A DNA stretch of 64,000 bases from Ralstonia soli (lineage in GTDB: Bacteria; Pseudomonadota; Gammaproteobacteria; Burkholderiales; Burkholderiaceae): the NCBI RefSeq assembly GCF_023955655.1, contig NZ_JAMXHT010000004.1:62001-126000 (forward strand), in the 5' to 3' direction. The notes under the pieces are model-generated. The model saw only the letters and a list, made by a program, of their open reading frames with translations, did not search any database and was not told where the DNA came from. This document shows positions 17,182-26,737 of this stretch, piece by piece. Within the stretch, counting starts at the first letter, position 1. Each line of letters opens with the position of its first letter. The position numbers were made by a program, and so were the translations under genes.

Positions 17182-17527
17182 AGGCAGTCGCTCAACAAAA
17201 ATTTGCAATAAAGGTTTGTCAGCGATTTTCCTACAAAGTTCTGTCGGGTGCTGTCCTACGTTTGGCTATGTGCAGCACAGCATGCACCGGGTGTTGCCAA
17301 CAGGCGATGCGGGCGGGTCGGCCTGAAGTCATGTGATCTACACGCCGGTTCTCGCGTTGGAGGAGCTCGTTTCTATGCGCCCATACGCGGCTGTGTTGTG
17401 TGATGCACTGCAGCAACGAATGCCCGCTTAAGGGGTTGGCGTGAAAGAGCCGGGGAGTACAATCCGCCCTCATTGTGCATTGCACGATTTTTCTGAGCGG
17501 CCGGCGGTTCGGCCGATTTCCAAGTTC
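17182..17527. other. Divergent intergenic region before kup
   Basis: This 346-bp region holds the kup promoter (17436-17463) and a GTGCATTGCAC palindrome at 17475-17485 in the leader. No gene or known riboswitch seen. Confidence 0.6.
17436..17463 (+). promoter_or_regulatory. kup promoter
   Basis: TTGGCG (17436-17441), a 16-bp spacer and TACAAT (17458-17463), followed by ccgcc. It predicts a leader of about 57 nt and supports the ATG at 17528 over the in-frame GTG at 17441. Confidence 0.6.
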
Positions 17528-19429
17528 ATGAGTCAAGCTCTCACAGCAACCGGGTCCCCCCAGACCAACGTGAACCTGCGCGCCATGGTGATCGGCGCTG
17601 TCGGTGTGGTGTTCGGAGACATCGGCACCAGCCCGCTGTATTCGCTCAAGGAATGCTTCAGCCCCGAACACGGCATACCGTTCTCCAACGCCGCCGTGCT
17701 CGGCATCATTTCGATGCTGTTCTGGGCGATGGTGATCGTGGTGTCGCTCAAGTACGTGCTGTTCGTCATGCGCGCCGACAACAACGGCGAAGGCGGCATC
17801 CTCGCGCTGATGGCGCTGTCGCTGCGCACAGCCGACACGAATTCCAAGCGTATGTCGCTCTTGATGATGCTGGGCGTGTTCGGGGCCTGCATGTTCTACG
17901 GCGATGCGGTGATCACGCCCGCCATTTCCGTGCTTTCCGCCATGGAAGGCTTGGAGATCGCGGCGCCGGCGCTGACGCCGTTCGTGCTGCCCATCACGAT
18001 CGTGATCCTGGCCGTGCTGTTCCTGATCCAGCGCAGCGGCACGTCCGTGGTCGGCAAGCTGTTCGGGCCTGTCATGCTGCTGTGGTTTGCCGCGCTGGCT
18101 GCGCTGGGCCTGATGAACCTGATGAAGGCGCCGCAGATCCTGGTGGCCGTCAATCCGGTGTATGCGATTTCGTTTCTGCACGATCACGCGTTGCAGGCGT
18201 TCATCGTGCTGGGCTCCGTGTTCCTGGTGCTGACCGGCGCTGAGGCGCTGTACGCTGATATGGGCCACTTCGGCGCGCGTCCGATCCGTTGGGCATGGTT
18301 CTTCATCGTGGCGCCGAGCCTACTGCTGAACTATTTCGGCCAGGGAGCGATGCTGCTGACCGACCCGAGCACCATCGAGAACCCGTTCTATCGTTCTGTG
18401 CCTGAAGCGTTGCAACTGCCGATGGTGGTGCTGGCGGCGGCGGCCACTGTCATCGCCTCGCAGGCGGTGATCTCGGGCGCGTTTTCGCTGACGAGCCAGG
18501 CCATTCAGCTGGGCTTTGTGCCGCGCATGCGAATCCGCTACACATCCGAAGCCGAAATCGGCCAGATCTACGTGCCGATGGTCAATTGGATGCTGCTGAT
18601 CCTGGTGATCGGCGTGGTGCTGGCGTTCAAGAAGTCGGACAACCTGGCCGCGGCCTACGGTATTGCCGTGACGACCACGATGGTCATCACCACGGTGCTG
18701 GCGGCGGTGGTGATGCGCTCCGTCTGGCGCTGGAATCCGGTGCTGGTGACGCTGGTGAGCCTGTGCTTCCTGGTGGTCGACATGGCGTTCTTCTCGGCCA
18801 ACCTGCTGAAGATTCGCGACGGCGGCTGGTTCCCGCTGACGCTGGGTGCCGGCGTGTTCTTCCTGCTGATGACCTGGTACAAGGGCAAGAAGCTGGTGCG
18901 TGCTCGCAGCCTGGAAGACGGCATCCCGCTCGAGCCGTTCCTTGCCGGGCTTCTGGCGCATCCGCCGCATCGCGTGGAAGGTACGGCCGTGTTCCTGACC
19001 GGCAATACGGAATACGTGCCGGTGTCGCTGCTGCACAACCTGAAGCACAACCGCGTGTTGCACGAGCGCGTGATCTTCATCAGCTTCGTCACGCGCGACA
19101 TTCCATACGTGGACGACAAGCGCCGCGTGGCCGTGCGTGACCTGGGCAGTGGTATTTACATCGTCACGGCGGAATACGGCTTCAAGGAAACGCCAGATGT
19201 GTACCGTGTGCTCGAACTCGGTCAGCCGCAGATCGGCTCGCGTTGTGAGCTCATGGATACGTCGTTCTTCATCGCGCGCGAGTCGGTCGTGCCGTCCAAG
19301 CTGCCGGGCATGTCGATGTGGCGCGAGCGCCTGTTCGCGTGGATGCATCAGAACGGCGCCAAACCGTCGGACTTCTTCCACATCCCCGCCAACCGCGTGG
19401 TGGAGTTGGGGACGAAGGTCGAGATCTGA
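17528..19429 (+). CDS. kup: Low-affinity potassium transport protein Kup
   Basis: This 633-residue inner-membrane K+/H+ symporter of the KUP/HAK/KT family has the signature [13 protein letters not shown] near residue 20. About twelve transmembrane helices follow up to about residue 460, then a soluble C-terminal domain of about 150 residues. Motifs include [17 protein letters not shown] and [15 protein letters not shown]. The length is close to E. coli Kup. The start at 17528 (M-S-Q-A-L-T) follows the promoter. Confidence 0.96.
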   Translation: MSQALTATGSPQTNVNLRAMVIGAVGVVFGDIGTSPLYSLKECFSPEHGIPFSNAAVLGIISMLFWAMVIVVSLKYVLFVMRADNNGEGGILALMALSLRTADTNSKRMSLLMMLGVFGACMFYGDAVITPAISVLSAMEGLEIAAPALTPFVLPITIVILAVLFLIQRSGTSVVGKLFGPVMLLWFAALAALGLMNLMKAPQILVAVNPVYAISFLHDHALQAFIVLGSVFLVLTGAEALYADMGHFGARPIRWAWFFIVAPSLLLNYFGQGAMLLTDPSTIENPFYRSVPEALQLPMVVLAAAATVIASQAVISGAFSLTSQAIQLGFVPRMRIRYTSEAEIGQIYVPMVNWMLLILVIGVVLAFKKSDNLAAAYGIAVTTTMVITTVLAAVVMRSVWRWNPVLVTLVSLCFLVVDMAFFSANLLKIRDGGWFPLTLGAGVFFLLMTWYKGKKLVRARSLEDGIPLEPFLAGLLAHPPHRVEGTAVFLTGNTEYVPVSLLHNLKHNRVLHERVIFISFVTRDIPYVDDKRRVAVRDLGSGIYIVTAEYGFKETPDVYRVLELGQPQIGSRCELMDTSFFIARESVVPSKLPGMSMWRERLFAWMHQNGAKPSDFFHIPANRVVELGTKVEI

Positions 19430-19450
19430 CCGACCTCCATCGCTGAATAC

Positions 19451-19489
19451 CAAAACGGCCCGTGCGAGAGAGACGCACGGGCCGTTTTG
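19451..19489 (+). terminator. Terminator of kup, probably bidirectional
   Basis: A 16-bp perfect stem (19451-19466 with 19474-19489) with a 7-nt loop has an A-rich left arm and T-rich right arm, allowing use by both convergent genes. Confidence 0.9.
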
Positions 19490-19512
19490 CTTATGGGGGG
19501 GCAGGGCCGTAA

Positions 19513-19971
19513 TTACATCTTCGCAGCGGCGTGATTGCGCTCGCGGACTTCGTCGTTGCGGGCGTGTACGTCGTTGTTGCGGTCCTTCACGTCATGGCGC
19601 AGGTCTTTTCGATCGTGGTGCAGGTCGCGGCGCTCGGCGTTGATCTGGTGCTGGTCTTGCGCGCGCTGCTTGCTCCAGTATTCGGCACCCTTGACGTTGC
19701 CGTTGGCCAGATCGCGGTCTTCGCGGCGTTGGGCGGTATTGCGCTCGGCGCGTTCGTCAGCCAGGGCCGCCTTGTCCTTGGCGATGTCGGCGCGGTCATG
19801 GCGGATATCGCGGTTGTCGTGACGAATGTCGCGGTTGTCCTGGTGAATCTGCCGGTTGTCTTGCTGGACTTGCGTGACAGGCGACACAGGGGCGGCCGGC
19901 ATGGTTTGCGCGAAAGCGGCGGTACCAGCAACAGCAAGCAGGGCAGCAATCAGGGTGTGGCTCGTCTTCAT
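19513..19971 (-). CDS. Exported protein with charged seven-residue repeats
   Basis: This 152-residue protein has a clear signal peptide (M-K-T-S-H-T-L-I-A-A-L-L-A-V-A-G-T-A-A-F, cleavage after A-F-A). The mature part is extremely hydrophilic, rich in Asp, Arg, His and Asn, with no Cys. From about residue 37 it shows repeats of seven residues: Q-D-N-R-Q-I-H, Q-D-N-R-D-I-R, H-D-N-R-D-I-R, H-D-R-A-D-I-A. More degenerate copies follow after residue 110 (D-L-H-H-D-R-K, D-L-R-H-D-V-K). A helical rod or a metal-binding or disordered protein is possible. No family recognised. Confidence 0.8.
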   Translation of the reverse strand: MKTSHTLIAALLAVAGTAAFAQTMPAAPVSPVTQVQQDNRQIHQDNRDIRHDNRDIRHDRADIAKDKAALADERAERNTAQRREDRDLANGNVKGAEYWSKQRAQDQHQINAERRDLHHDRKDLRHDVKDRNNDVHARNDEVRERNHAAAKM

Positions 19972-20104
19972 GGAGTTTCTCCTCGTGGGTGCCAGGCGGC
20001 GTGTGCCTGTGTCTGCTTAACGAGCCCCAAAGGGGCGCCGACGACGCCCGAGTGTTAGCGAAGTTCCACGCGCGTAAGGACTTGTAACGTCGCGTCGGGG
20101 TATG

Positions 20105-20140
20105 AAAAAAGCCCGCCGGGTCCGAAGACTGGGCGGGCTT
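20105..20140 (-). terminator. Rho-independent terminator of tex
   Basis: A stem of gcccgcc (20111-20117) with ggcgggc (20132-20138) is followed on the minus strand by a run of six T, 19 bp past the tex stop. Confidence 0.85.
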
Positions 20141-20158
20141 TCGCCAGCGGAATGCGTA

Positions 20159-22492
20159 TCAGCGCTTGAGCTTGGCGAAGGCGGCTGCCATCGCGCCGCC
20201 AGCCGGTGCTGCCTCACGGCGCTGCTGGCCGCCACGGTTGCCAGCGCCGTTCGGACGATCGCCGCTGCCGGTGCGCGCAGGCGTCTGGCCCGGCTCGTCC
20301 GACAGGCGCATCGTCAGGCCGATGCGGTTGCGCTTCACATCCACCTCCATCACCTTGACCTTGACGATCTGGCCGGGCTTGACCACCTCGTGCGGATCGC
20401 GCACGAACTTGGTGGAGAGCGCCGACACGTGCACCAGGCCATCCTGATGCACGCCGATGTCGATAAACGCGCCAAACGCCGCTACGTTGGTCACCACGCC
20501 TTCAAGCACCATGCCGGGCTGTAGGTCCTTGATGTCTTCCACGCCGTCCTGGAAGGTGGCCGTCTTGAACTCGGGGCGCGGGTCGCGGCCAGGTTTTTCG
20601 AGCTCCGACAGGATGTCGACCACGGTCGGCAGGCCGAATTTCTCGTCGGTGAATTCGCGGGCGGTCAGGCCGCGCAGTGCCTCGCGGTTGCCGAGCACGT
20701 CGCCGATGCCCTTCTTGATGCTGTCCAGGATGCGCTTGACCACCGGATACGCTTCCGGGTGGACGGAGGAGCGGTCGAGCGGGTTGTCGCCGTCATTGAT
20801 GCGCAGGAAGCCGGCGGCCTGCTCGAACGTCTTGTCACCGAGGCGCGGCACCTTCTTGAGCGCATCGCGGTTGGCGAAGGCGCCGTTGGCATCGCGGTAT
20901 TCGACGATGTTCTTGGCCAGGATCGAGTTCAGGCCCGACACACGCGCCAGCAGTGGGGCAGATGCCGTGTTCACATCCACGCCGACCGCGTTCACGCAAT
21001 CCTCGACGATGGCGTCCAGCGCACGGGCCAGCTCGCGCTGGTTCACGTCGTGCTGGTACTGGCCGACACCGATCGACTTCGGATCGATCTTCACGAGTTC
21101 GGCCAGCGGATCTTGCAGACGGCGCGCGATCGACACCGCGCCGCGCAGCGACACGTCGAGCTCCGGGAATTCCTTGGCCGCCAGCTCCGACGCTGAGTAC
21201 ACCGACGCGCCAGCCTCGCTCACCACAATCTTGGTCAGCTTCAGCTCGGGCATGTTGCGCATCAGGTCTTGCACGAGCTTGTCGGTCTCGCGGCTGGCGG
21301 TGCCGTTGCCGATGGAGACCAGCGCCACGCCATGCTGCTTGGCCAGGCGCGCCATCGTGGCGAGCGAACCGTTCCAGTCGCGGCGCGGCTCGTGCGGGTA
21401 GATCGTGGCGGTTTCCAGCAGCTTGCCGGTGTGGTCGACCACGGCGATTTTGCAGCCCGTGCGGATGCCCGGGTCGACGCCCATCACGGCCTTCGGGCCG
21501 GCCGGCGCGGCCAGCAGCAGGTCGTGCAGGTTGCGGCCGAAGATCTTGATGGCTTCCGCTTCAGCAGATTCGCGCAGTTGCGTCAGCAGCTCGGTCTCGA
21601 TGTGCGGCTGCACCTTGACGCGCCAGCACCAGCGGCAGACATCCGACAGCCACTTGTCAGCGGCGCGGCCCTTGTTCTCGATGCCGACGTGGCGCGCGAT
21701 CATGGTCTCGCACGGGTGCGGGCTCATCGCGTCTTGTTCTTCGCCCAGGCCGAGCTTCACGAACAGCACGCCGGCATTGCGGCCGCGGAACAGCGCCAGC
21801 GCGCGGTGCGACGGCACGTTGCGGATCGGCTCGCTGTAGGCGTAGTAGTCGCGGAATTTCTCTTCCTCGGCGGTTTCCTTGCCTTCCACCACCGTCGACG
21901 AGACCAGGCCCTGGTTCCACAGGTGCTCGCGCACCTTGCCCAGCAGCTCGGCCGTTTCGCCAAATTGCTCGGAGAGGATGTCACGCGCGCCGTCCAGCGC
22001 GGCCTTCACGTCGGGCACGCCGCCATCGGCGGTGGGGTTGCCGTTGACGAACTTGGCGGCTTCGGATTGCGGATCGAGCGTCGGATCGGCCAGCAGCGCT
22101 TGCGCCAGCGGCTCCAGGCCGCATTCACGGGCGATCTGGGCGCGCGTGCGGCGCTTGGGCTTGTAGGGCAGGTAGAGGTCTTCCAGCACCTGCTTGGTTT
22201 CGGCAGCCTCGATGGCGGTGCGCAGGGCGTCGGTCAGCTTGCCTTGTTCTTCAATGGAAGCCAGGATGGCCGCGCGGCGGTCTTCCAGCTCGCGCAGGTA
22301 CAGCAGGCGTTCTTCCAGGTTGCGCAGTTGCGTGTCGTCCAGATTGCCGGTGACTTCCTTTCGGTAACGCGCGATGAAGGGCACGGTGGCGCCTTCGTCC
22401 AGCAGTTGCACGGCGGCCGCAACCTGATGCGGCTTCACCGCCAGTTCAACGGCGATGCGGGAGACGATCTTCTGCAACACGGAATCAGTCAT
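20159..22492 (-). CDS. tex: Tex family RNA-binding transcription accessory protein
   Basis: This 777-residue Tex/YhgF protein carries the N-terminal Tex helical region, a YqgF-like RNase H fold with [11 protein letters not shown], and helix-hairpin-helix motifs around residues 480-560. The C-terminal S1 RNA-binding domain ([19 protein letters not shown]) precedes a basic R/G-rich tail. Tex proteins bind nucleic acid and affect transcription and stress tolerance. The frame stays open to 23515 because the opposite strand is GC-rich, but the family-like start is M-T-D-S-V-L-Q-K at 22492. Confidence 0.95.
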   Translation of the reverse strand: MTDSVLQKIVSRIAVELAVKPHQVAAAVQLLDEGATVPFIARYRKEVTGNLDDTQLRNLEERLLYLRELEDRRAAILASIEEQGKLTDALRTAIEAAETKQVLEDLYLPYKPKRRTRAQIARECGLEPLAQALLADPTLDPQSEAAKFVNGNPTADGGVPDVKAALDGARDILSEQFGETAELLGKVREHLWNQGLVSSTVVEGKETAEEEKFRDYYAYSEPIRNVPSHRALALFRGRNAGVLFVKLGLGEEQDAMSPHPCETMIARHVGIENKGRAADKWLSDVCRWCWRVKVQPHIETELLTQLRESAEAEAIKIFGRNLHDLLLAAPAGPKAVMGVDPGIRTGCKIAVVDHTGKLLETATIYPHEPRRDWNGSLATMARLAKQHGVALVSIGNGTASRETDKLVQDLMRNMPELKLTKIVVSEAGASVYSASELAAKEFPELDVSLRGAVSIARRLQDPLAELVKIDPKSIGVGQYQHDVNQRELARALDAIVEDCVNAVGVDVNTASAPLLARVSGLNSILAKNIVEYRDANGAFANRDALKKVPRLGDKTFEQAAGFLRINDGDNPLDRSSVHPEAYPVVKRILDSIKKGIGDVLGNREALRGLTAREFTDEKFGLPTVVDILSELEKPGRDPRPEFKTATFQDGVEDIKDLQPGMVLEGVVTNVAAFGAFIDIGVHQDGLVHVSALSTKFVRDPHEVVKPGQIVKVKVMEVDVKRNRIGLTMRLSDEPGQTPARTGSGDRPNGAGNRGGQQRREAAPAGGAMAAAFAKLKR

Positions 22493-22608
22493 TGCTTCCA
22501 GAGAGTGCGATGGAAAGCCGCGCATTTTGCCACAACGCGAACCCCGTTCCTGAGCGGAAATCCGTGGTCGCGCGGCGTGGGCAGCACAAGCGTCCACGGG
22601 CCCGGTGA

Positions 22609-22614
22609 TAAAAT
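22609..22614 (+). promoter_or_regulatory. -10-like box directly before the coiled-coil exported protein
   Basis: TAAAAT followed by gcgcg ends 7 bp before the ATG at 22622. If used, transcription would begin at or within 1-2 nt of the start codon, giving a leaderless mRNA. Confidence 0.4.
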
Positions 22615-22621
22615 GCGCGTT

Positions 22622-23377
22622 ATGCCTACGCTCCTGTTTTCTGCCCGCTGCCGCGCCGGTGCGCGCCACGCTTCCCGTCTGGTTCTGCCGCTCTTCGCGC
22701 TGAGTGCCGCGTTGAGCGCCGTGCCCGCGTGGAGCCAGTCTCAGCCGGTTGCCAAGCCAGCCGCTGCCCTGTCCAGCACGCCGCCTGACTTTGGCGCCGA
22801 GCACGACCGCATCAACAGCGCCAAATCCTGGGCCGAATACCGGTACGCCGAGGCGGAGCGCGCCTGCTATGACAAGTTCTTCGTCACGCGCTGCATCGAC
22901 AAGGCCAAGGATGTGCGCCGCACGGAACTCCACACCATCCGCGAACGCGAACTGGCGCTGGACGAAGCCGAGCGCGCCGACCGCGCTGCCCGCCGCGAGC
23001 AGGATCGCGCCATCCGCGAAGCCCAGTACAACGCCGAGCGCCCGCAGCGTGAAGCCGCCGAACAGAAGAACCGCGCCGATTTCGAGAGCAAGCAGGAACA
23101 GCAGCGCCTGAACGAGGCACAGCGCCAGGCCGAAGCGCCGCAGCGTGCCGCCAATGCGCAGGCGTACGGCCAGAAGCAGTCCGATTACGACGCCAAGCTC
23201 AAGGCCGCGCAGGAGCAGGGGGCCGCCAACGCGGCCAAGCGCGCTGAAAACGCCAAGCAGTTCCAGGAAAAGCAGCAGGACGCCGCAAAGCGTCAGAAAG
23301 AACTGGAGCAGCGCCGCGAAGAAACCAAGCGCCGCAACCAGCAAAACCAGAACAACACGAGCCCGCTGGGGTTCTAA
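22622..23377 (+). CDS. Exported coiled-coil protein
   Basis: This 251-residue protein has a signal peptide (basic R-A-G-A-R-H-A-S-R, hydrophobic [15 protein letters not shown], cleavage near P-A-W-S-Q). Two Cys near residues 81 and 89 ([11 protein letters not shown]) could form a disulfide. From there to the end it is Arg/Glu/Ala/Gln-rich with heptad-like spacing, expected to form a long coiled coil. It ends Asn/Gln-rich. The Y-A-E-A-E-R-A-C-Y-x-K-F-F-V-x-x-C-I-D-K-A pattern recurs in Burkholderiales periplasmic proteins of unknown role. It is divergent from tex. An ATG at 22613 would add three residues. Confidence 0.8.
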   Translation: MPTLLFSARCRAGARHASRLVLPLFALSAALSAVPAWSQSQPVAKPAAALSSTPPDFGAEHDRINSAKSWAEYRYAEAERACYDKFFVTRCIDKAKDVRRTELHTIRERELALDEAERADRAARREQDRAIREAQYNAERPQREAAEQKNRADFESKQEQQRLNEAQRQAEAPQRAANAQAYGQKQSDYDAKLKAAQEQGAANAAKRAENAKQFQEKQQDAAKRQKELEQRREETKRRNQQNQNNTSPLGF

Positions 23378-23410
23378 ACTCCAGCCAAGGCGGGGTTTTG
23401 GAGGAGAGCG

Positions 23411-23614
23411 ATGGACAGCGATCTGAATACGGTTTCGCGTCGCATCATTGAGTTGCAGATCGAGCATCGCGATCTCGATTTCCTGATCGACCGGCTGGCT
23501 GCAGACGCCCAGCACGACGAGTTGCAGTTGCGCCGTCTCAAGAAGCGTCGCCTCAAACTCAAGGACACCATCACCCTGCTACAGTTGCAGCTTGAGCCGG
23601 ACGTGCCGGCCTGA
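23411..23614 (+). CDS. YdcH (DUF465) family protein
   Basis: This 67-residue helical hairpin protein is of the YdcH/DUF465 type. It has the N-terminal [18 protein letters not shown] helix and the C-terminal [14 protein letters not shown] motif. Cytoplasmic, function unknown. A ggaggagag ribosome-binding site precedes it. It lies 33 bp after the exported coiled-coil gene. Confidence 0.88.
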   Translation: MDSDLNTVSRRIIELQIEHRDLDFLIDRLAADAQHDELQLRRLKKRRLKLKDTITLLQLQLEPDVPA

Positions 23615-23667
23615 AGCGTGCTCGATTTCCATCTCGAGAGGCCGCAATCACGTGCGGCCTCCGTCAT

Positions 23668-25824
23668 TTGATCCCCAGGGACTCCGCGTTGACTTCGCTT
23701 TCCCCGCTCGACGAGCCGTCGACTGATTCCGACGCCGTCGATGCTCCCGCTGCCTCCATGCCTGCCGATGTCCACCATGCCGAGCTGGCGACGCTGTTCG
23801 CCGACGACGGCACGCTGGCCACGGGTATCGAGTCGTATCGCCCGCGCGCGTCGCAATTGACGATGGCTCAGGCCGTGGCCAATGCCATCGAGGCCTCCGA
23901 TTCGATCATCGTCGAGGCTGGCACGGGCACGGGTAAGACCTACGCATACCTCGTCCCGGCGATGCTGTGGGGCGGTAAGGTGATTCTTTCTACGGGAACG
24001 AAGAATCTGCAGGACCAGCTCTTCCTGCGTGACATCCCGACGGTGCGCAAGGCCCTAAACGCACCGGTGTCGGTAGCGTTGCTCAAGGGGCGGGCCAACT
24101 ACGTCTGCCATTACCACCTGGAGCGCACGTCGCAGAATGGGCGCCTGTCTTCACGCCAGGATGCCGCGTGGCTGCGTCAGATCAACCTGTTCCTGAAGAC
24201 CACGAAGACGGGCGACAAGGCTGAGCTTGCCAGCGTGCCCGAGAACGCGCCGGTGTGGAACCTCGTCACGTCCACGCGCGACAACTGCCTCGGCTCCGAT
24301 TGCGCGTATTACAAGGATTGCTTCGTGATGCGCGCCCGCAAGGAAGCGCAGCAGGCGGACGTGGTGGTCGTCAATCACCACCTGTTCTTTGCGGATGTCA
24401 TGCTGAAGGACACCGGCATGGCGGAGCTGCTGCCGGCGGCCAACACGATCATCTTCGACGAAGCGCACCAGTTGCCCGAGACTGCCACGCTGTTCTTTGG
24501 CGAGACGATCTCCACGAACCAGATTCTCGAACTCGCGCGCGACAGCGTGGCCGAAGGCCTTTCGCATGCACGCGATGCGGTGGACTGGGTGGCGATTGCC
24601 GCGCCGCTGGAGCGTGCTGCGCGCGATTTGCGCCTGGTCTTCCGCCAGGACGGCGCGCGCCTGTCGATCAAGCAGATCGAGAGCGACGCGGCGATCGCCA
24701 AGCCGTTCTACGAGGTGCTGCCCAAGCTCGAGCAAGCGCTGTCGGATTTCACCGGTGCGCTGGAAGCCCAGGCCGAGCGTGCCGAGACCATCGAGCAATG
24801 CCACCGCCGGGCCGTCGCCCTGTGCGAGAAGCTCGAGGCGTGGGTGGATCCCAAGCCGCCGAAGGCATCGAAGAAGGACGGGGACGAGGGCGGTGAGGAA
24901 GCTGAGAGTGCGGCTCCCGTCGACGAGCGCGTGCGGTGGGTCGAGGTCTTCGCCAATTCCGTGCAGTTGCACCTGACGCCACTGTCGATCGCACCGATCT
25001 TTTCACGCCAGCGTGCCGGCCAGCCGCGCGCGTGGATCTTTACCTCGGCCACGCTCTCGGTGCGCGGCAACTTCACGCACTACGCGGCGCAACTCGGCCT
25101 CGACCGCAATCGCTCGATGACGCTCGACAGTCCGTTCGACTACCCGTCGCAAGGTTTGCTGTACGTGCCGCGCGATCTGCCGCAGCCGAGCGATCCGCGC
25201 TTTACCGACGCCGTGCTGGACGCTGCGTTGCCGATGATTGAAGCGGCGGGCGGCAAAACCTTCCTGCTGTGTACGACGTTGCGCGCCGTCAATCGCGCGG
25301 CCGAACGGTTGACCGACGAGTTCGCGCAACGCGGCTGGGATTTCCCGCTGCTCGTGCAGGGCCAGGCCAGCCGCACAGAGCTGTTGGACCGATTCCGCAC
25401 CCTCGGCAACGCGGTACTGATCGGCAGCCAGAGTTTCTGGGAAGGCGTGGACGTTCGCGGCGAGGCGTTGTCACTGGTCGTGATCGACAAACTGCCGTTC
25501 GCGCCGCCCGACGATCCTGTCTTGAGCGCTCGCATGGAGGCGCTGGAGAAGAAAGGGCTGAGCCCGTTTGCCGTCCATCAGTTGCCGCATGCGGTGATCA
25601 CGCTCAAGCAGGGCGCGGGCCGGCTGATCCGCTCCGAGACGGATCGCGGCGTGCTGATGATCTGTGATCCACGTCTGGTGGAAAAATCCTACGGGCGCCA
25701 GATTTGGCAGAGCCTGCCGCCGTTCAAGCGCACGCGTGAGGCCGAGACGGCCGCCGGTTTCCTGCGCTCGCTGCGGCCCGACGATCCGCCCTCAGATCCG
25801 CAGGCAGGCGACACGGCGGACTGA
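23668..25824 (+). CDS. dinG: ATP-dependent DNA helicase, DinG/YoaA type
   Basis: This superfamily 2 helicase, up to 718 residues long, is of the XPD-like Fe-S group and probably acts in DNA repair or replication restart. Walker A is A-G-T-G-T-G-K-T near residue 84, and Walker B is F-D-E-A-H-Q. Four cysteines placed for a 4Fe-4S cluster are C147, C207, C212 and C218. The C-terminal motif VI is Q-G-A-G-R-L-I-R. The start is uncertain: TTG at 23668 is the first in frame, TTG at 23689 and ATG at 23758 are alternatives, and family similarity begins only after residue 37. YoaA and DinG cannot be separated here. Confidence 0.9.
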   Translation: MIPRDSALTSLSPLDEPSTDSDAVDAPAASMPADVHHAELATLFADDGTLATGIESYRPRASQLTMAQAVANAIEASDSIIVEAGTGTGKTYAYLVPAMLWGGKVILSTGTKNLQDQLFLRDIPTVRKALNAPVSVALLKGRANYVCHYHLERTSQNGRLSSRQDAAWLRQINLFLKTTKTGDKAELASVPENAPVWNLVTSTRDNCLGSDCAYYKDCFVMRARKEAQQADVVVVNHHLFFADVMLKDTGMAELLPAANTIIFDEAHQLPETATLFFGETISTNQILELARDSVAEGLSHARDAVDWVAIAAPLERAARDLRLVFRQDGARLSIKQIESDAAIAKPFYEVLPKLEQALSDFTGALEAQAERAETIEQCHRRAVALCEKLEAWVDPKPPKASKKDGDEGGEEAESAAPVDERVRWVEVFANSVQLHLTPLSIAPIFSRQRAGQPRAWIFTSATLSVRGNFTHYAAQLGLDRNRSMTLDSPFDYPSQGLLYVPRDLPQPSDPRFTDAVLDAALPMIEAAGGKTFLLCTTLRAVNRAAERLTDEFAQRGWDFPLLVQGQASRTELLDRFRTLGNAVLIGSQSFWEGVDVRGEALSLVVIDKLPFAPPDDPVLSARMEALEKKGLSPFAVHQLPHAVITLKQGAGRLIRSETDRGVLMICDPRLVEKSYGRQIWQSLPPFKRTREAETAAGFLRSLRPDDPPSDPQAGDTAD

Positions 25825-25836
25825 CACTGACGCACC

Positions 25837-25866
25837 AATAAAAAAGCCCGGCCAATCGACCGGGCT
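25837..25866 (+). terminator. Bidirectional terminator between dinG and bamD
   Basis: An 11-bp stem (25837-25847 with about 25856-25866) has A-run and T-run arms on both sides, serving the two convergent genes. Confidence 0.9.
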
Positions 25867-25891
25867 TTTTGCTGCGTTGTTCAAGCCTTGC

Positions 25892-26722
25892 TTACCACAT
25901 CTGGTACCAGGGCTTGTCCTTCTTGCGCTGGCCATAGGCCAGGAAGTCGCTCTTCGGGTAGTTTTGCTTGATGATGCGTTCGGTGTCGTCACGCATGTCC
26001 TTCATGCCGAGCGCCTCGTACGATTTCATCATGATGTACAGCGCTTCTTCCACAGCCGGCGCGCGGTCGTAATCCTTGATGGCATCCTGCGCGCGGTTGA
26101 CGGCAGCCAGATAGGCGCCGCGGCGGTAGTAGTAGCGGGCTGCCCCGACTTCATGCTCGGCCATCGCATTCACGATGTACTGCATGCGCAGGGTGGCATC
26201 CGGCGTGTACTTGCTGTTCGGGAAGCGCGTGGTCAGCGTCTTGAACGCGTCATACGCAGCGCGTGCGGCCTTCGGGTCGCGCTCGCTCAGGTCTTGGTTC
26301 GAGAAGCGGCCGAGCCAGCCCAGGTTGTCGTTGAAGTTGATCAGGCCCTTGAGGTAATAGGCGTAATCAACGCTGGGGTGGTTCGGGTGCAGTTGGATGA
26401 AGCGATCGACCGAAGCCAGCGCGGCGGCCGTTTCGCCATCTTTATAGTTGGCGTAGGCAGTTTCGATCTGGGCCTGCTGGGCGTACGGGCCGAACGGATA
26501 GCGGCTTTCGAGCTTTTCGTAGTACTTGACGGCCTTGGCGTAATCGCCGCCGTCGAGCGAATCCTTCGCTTCCGAATATAATTTGTTGGCTGACCAGCCG
26601 GCCGTTTCGTCTTGCTGTTCCGGCAGGATGCCGCAGGCCGAGACGGCCAGGCATGCGCCTGCCACCAACACTGCTCCGATTTGTGCGCGAATGCGCGCCA
26701 GCTTCATGCTCGTGACCGACAT
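25892..26722 (-). CDS. bamD: Outer membrane assembly lipoprotein BamD
   Basis: This 276-residue essential lipoprotein belongs to the BAM complex, which inserts beta-barrel proteins into the outer membrane. The lipobox L-A-V-S-A-C places the acylated Cys at residue 30. TPR-like repeats follow, with Y-x-E-A-K-D-S-L-D-G-G-D-Y-A-K-A-V-K-Y-Y near residue 50 and the R-Y-P-F-G-P-Y-A-Q-Q-A-Q segment typical of BamD/YfiO. The start at 26722 was chosen over 26758, which overlaps the -10 box; an ATG at 26707 is also possible. Confidence 0.95.
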   Translation of the reverse strand: MSVTSMKLARIRAQIGAVLVAGACLAVSACGILPEQQDETAGWSANKLYSEAKDSLDGGDYAKAVKYYEKLESRYPFGPYAQQAQIETAYANYKDGETAAALASVDRFIQLHPNHPSVDYAYYLKGLINFNDNLGWLGRFSNQDLSERDPKAARAAYDAFKTLTTRFPNSKYTPDATLRMQYIVNAMAEHEVGAARYYYRRGAYLAAVNRAQDAIKDYDRAPAVEEALYIMMKSYEALGMKDMRDDTERIIKQNYPKSDFLAYGQRKKDKPWYQMW

Positions 26723-26737
26723 GGGCACCTTTTCTGA

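Noticed and set aside
21269-22621. Plus-strand extension upstream of the coiled-coil protein
   Set aside because: It is antisense to tex and shows no signal peptide or family pattern; the signal peptide begins at 22622.
22493-23515. N-terminal extension of the tex frame
   Set aside because: It runs antisense through the exported coiled-coil gene and past the family-typical Tex start.
23638-23661. Hairpin between the YdcH-like gene and dinG
   Set aside because: A stem of about 9 bp has no T-run and sits next to the uncertain dinG start, so it was not called a terminator.
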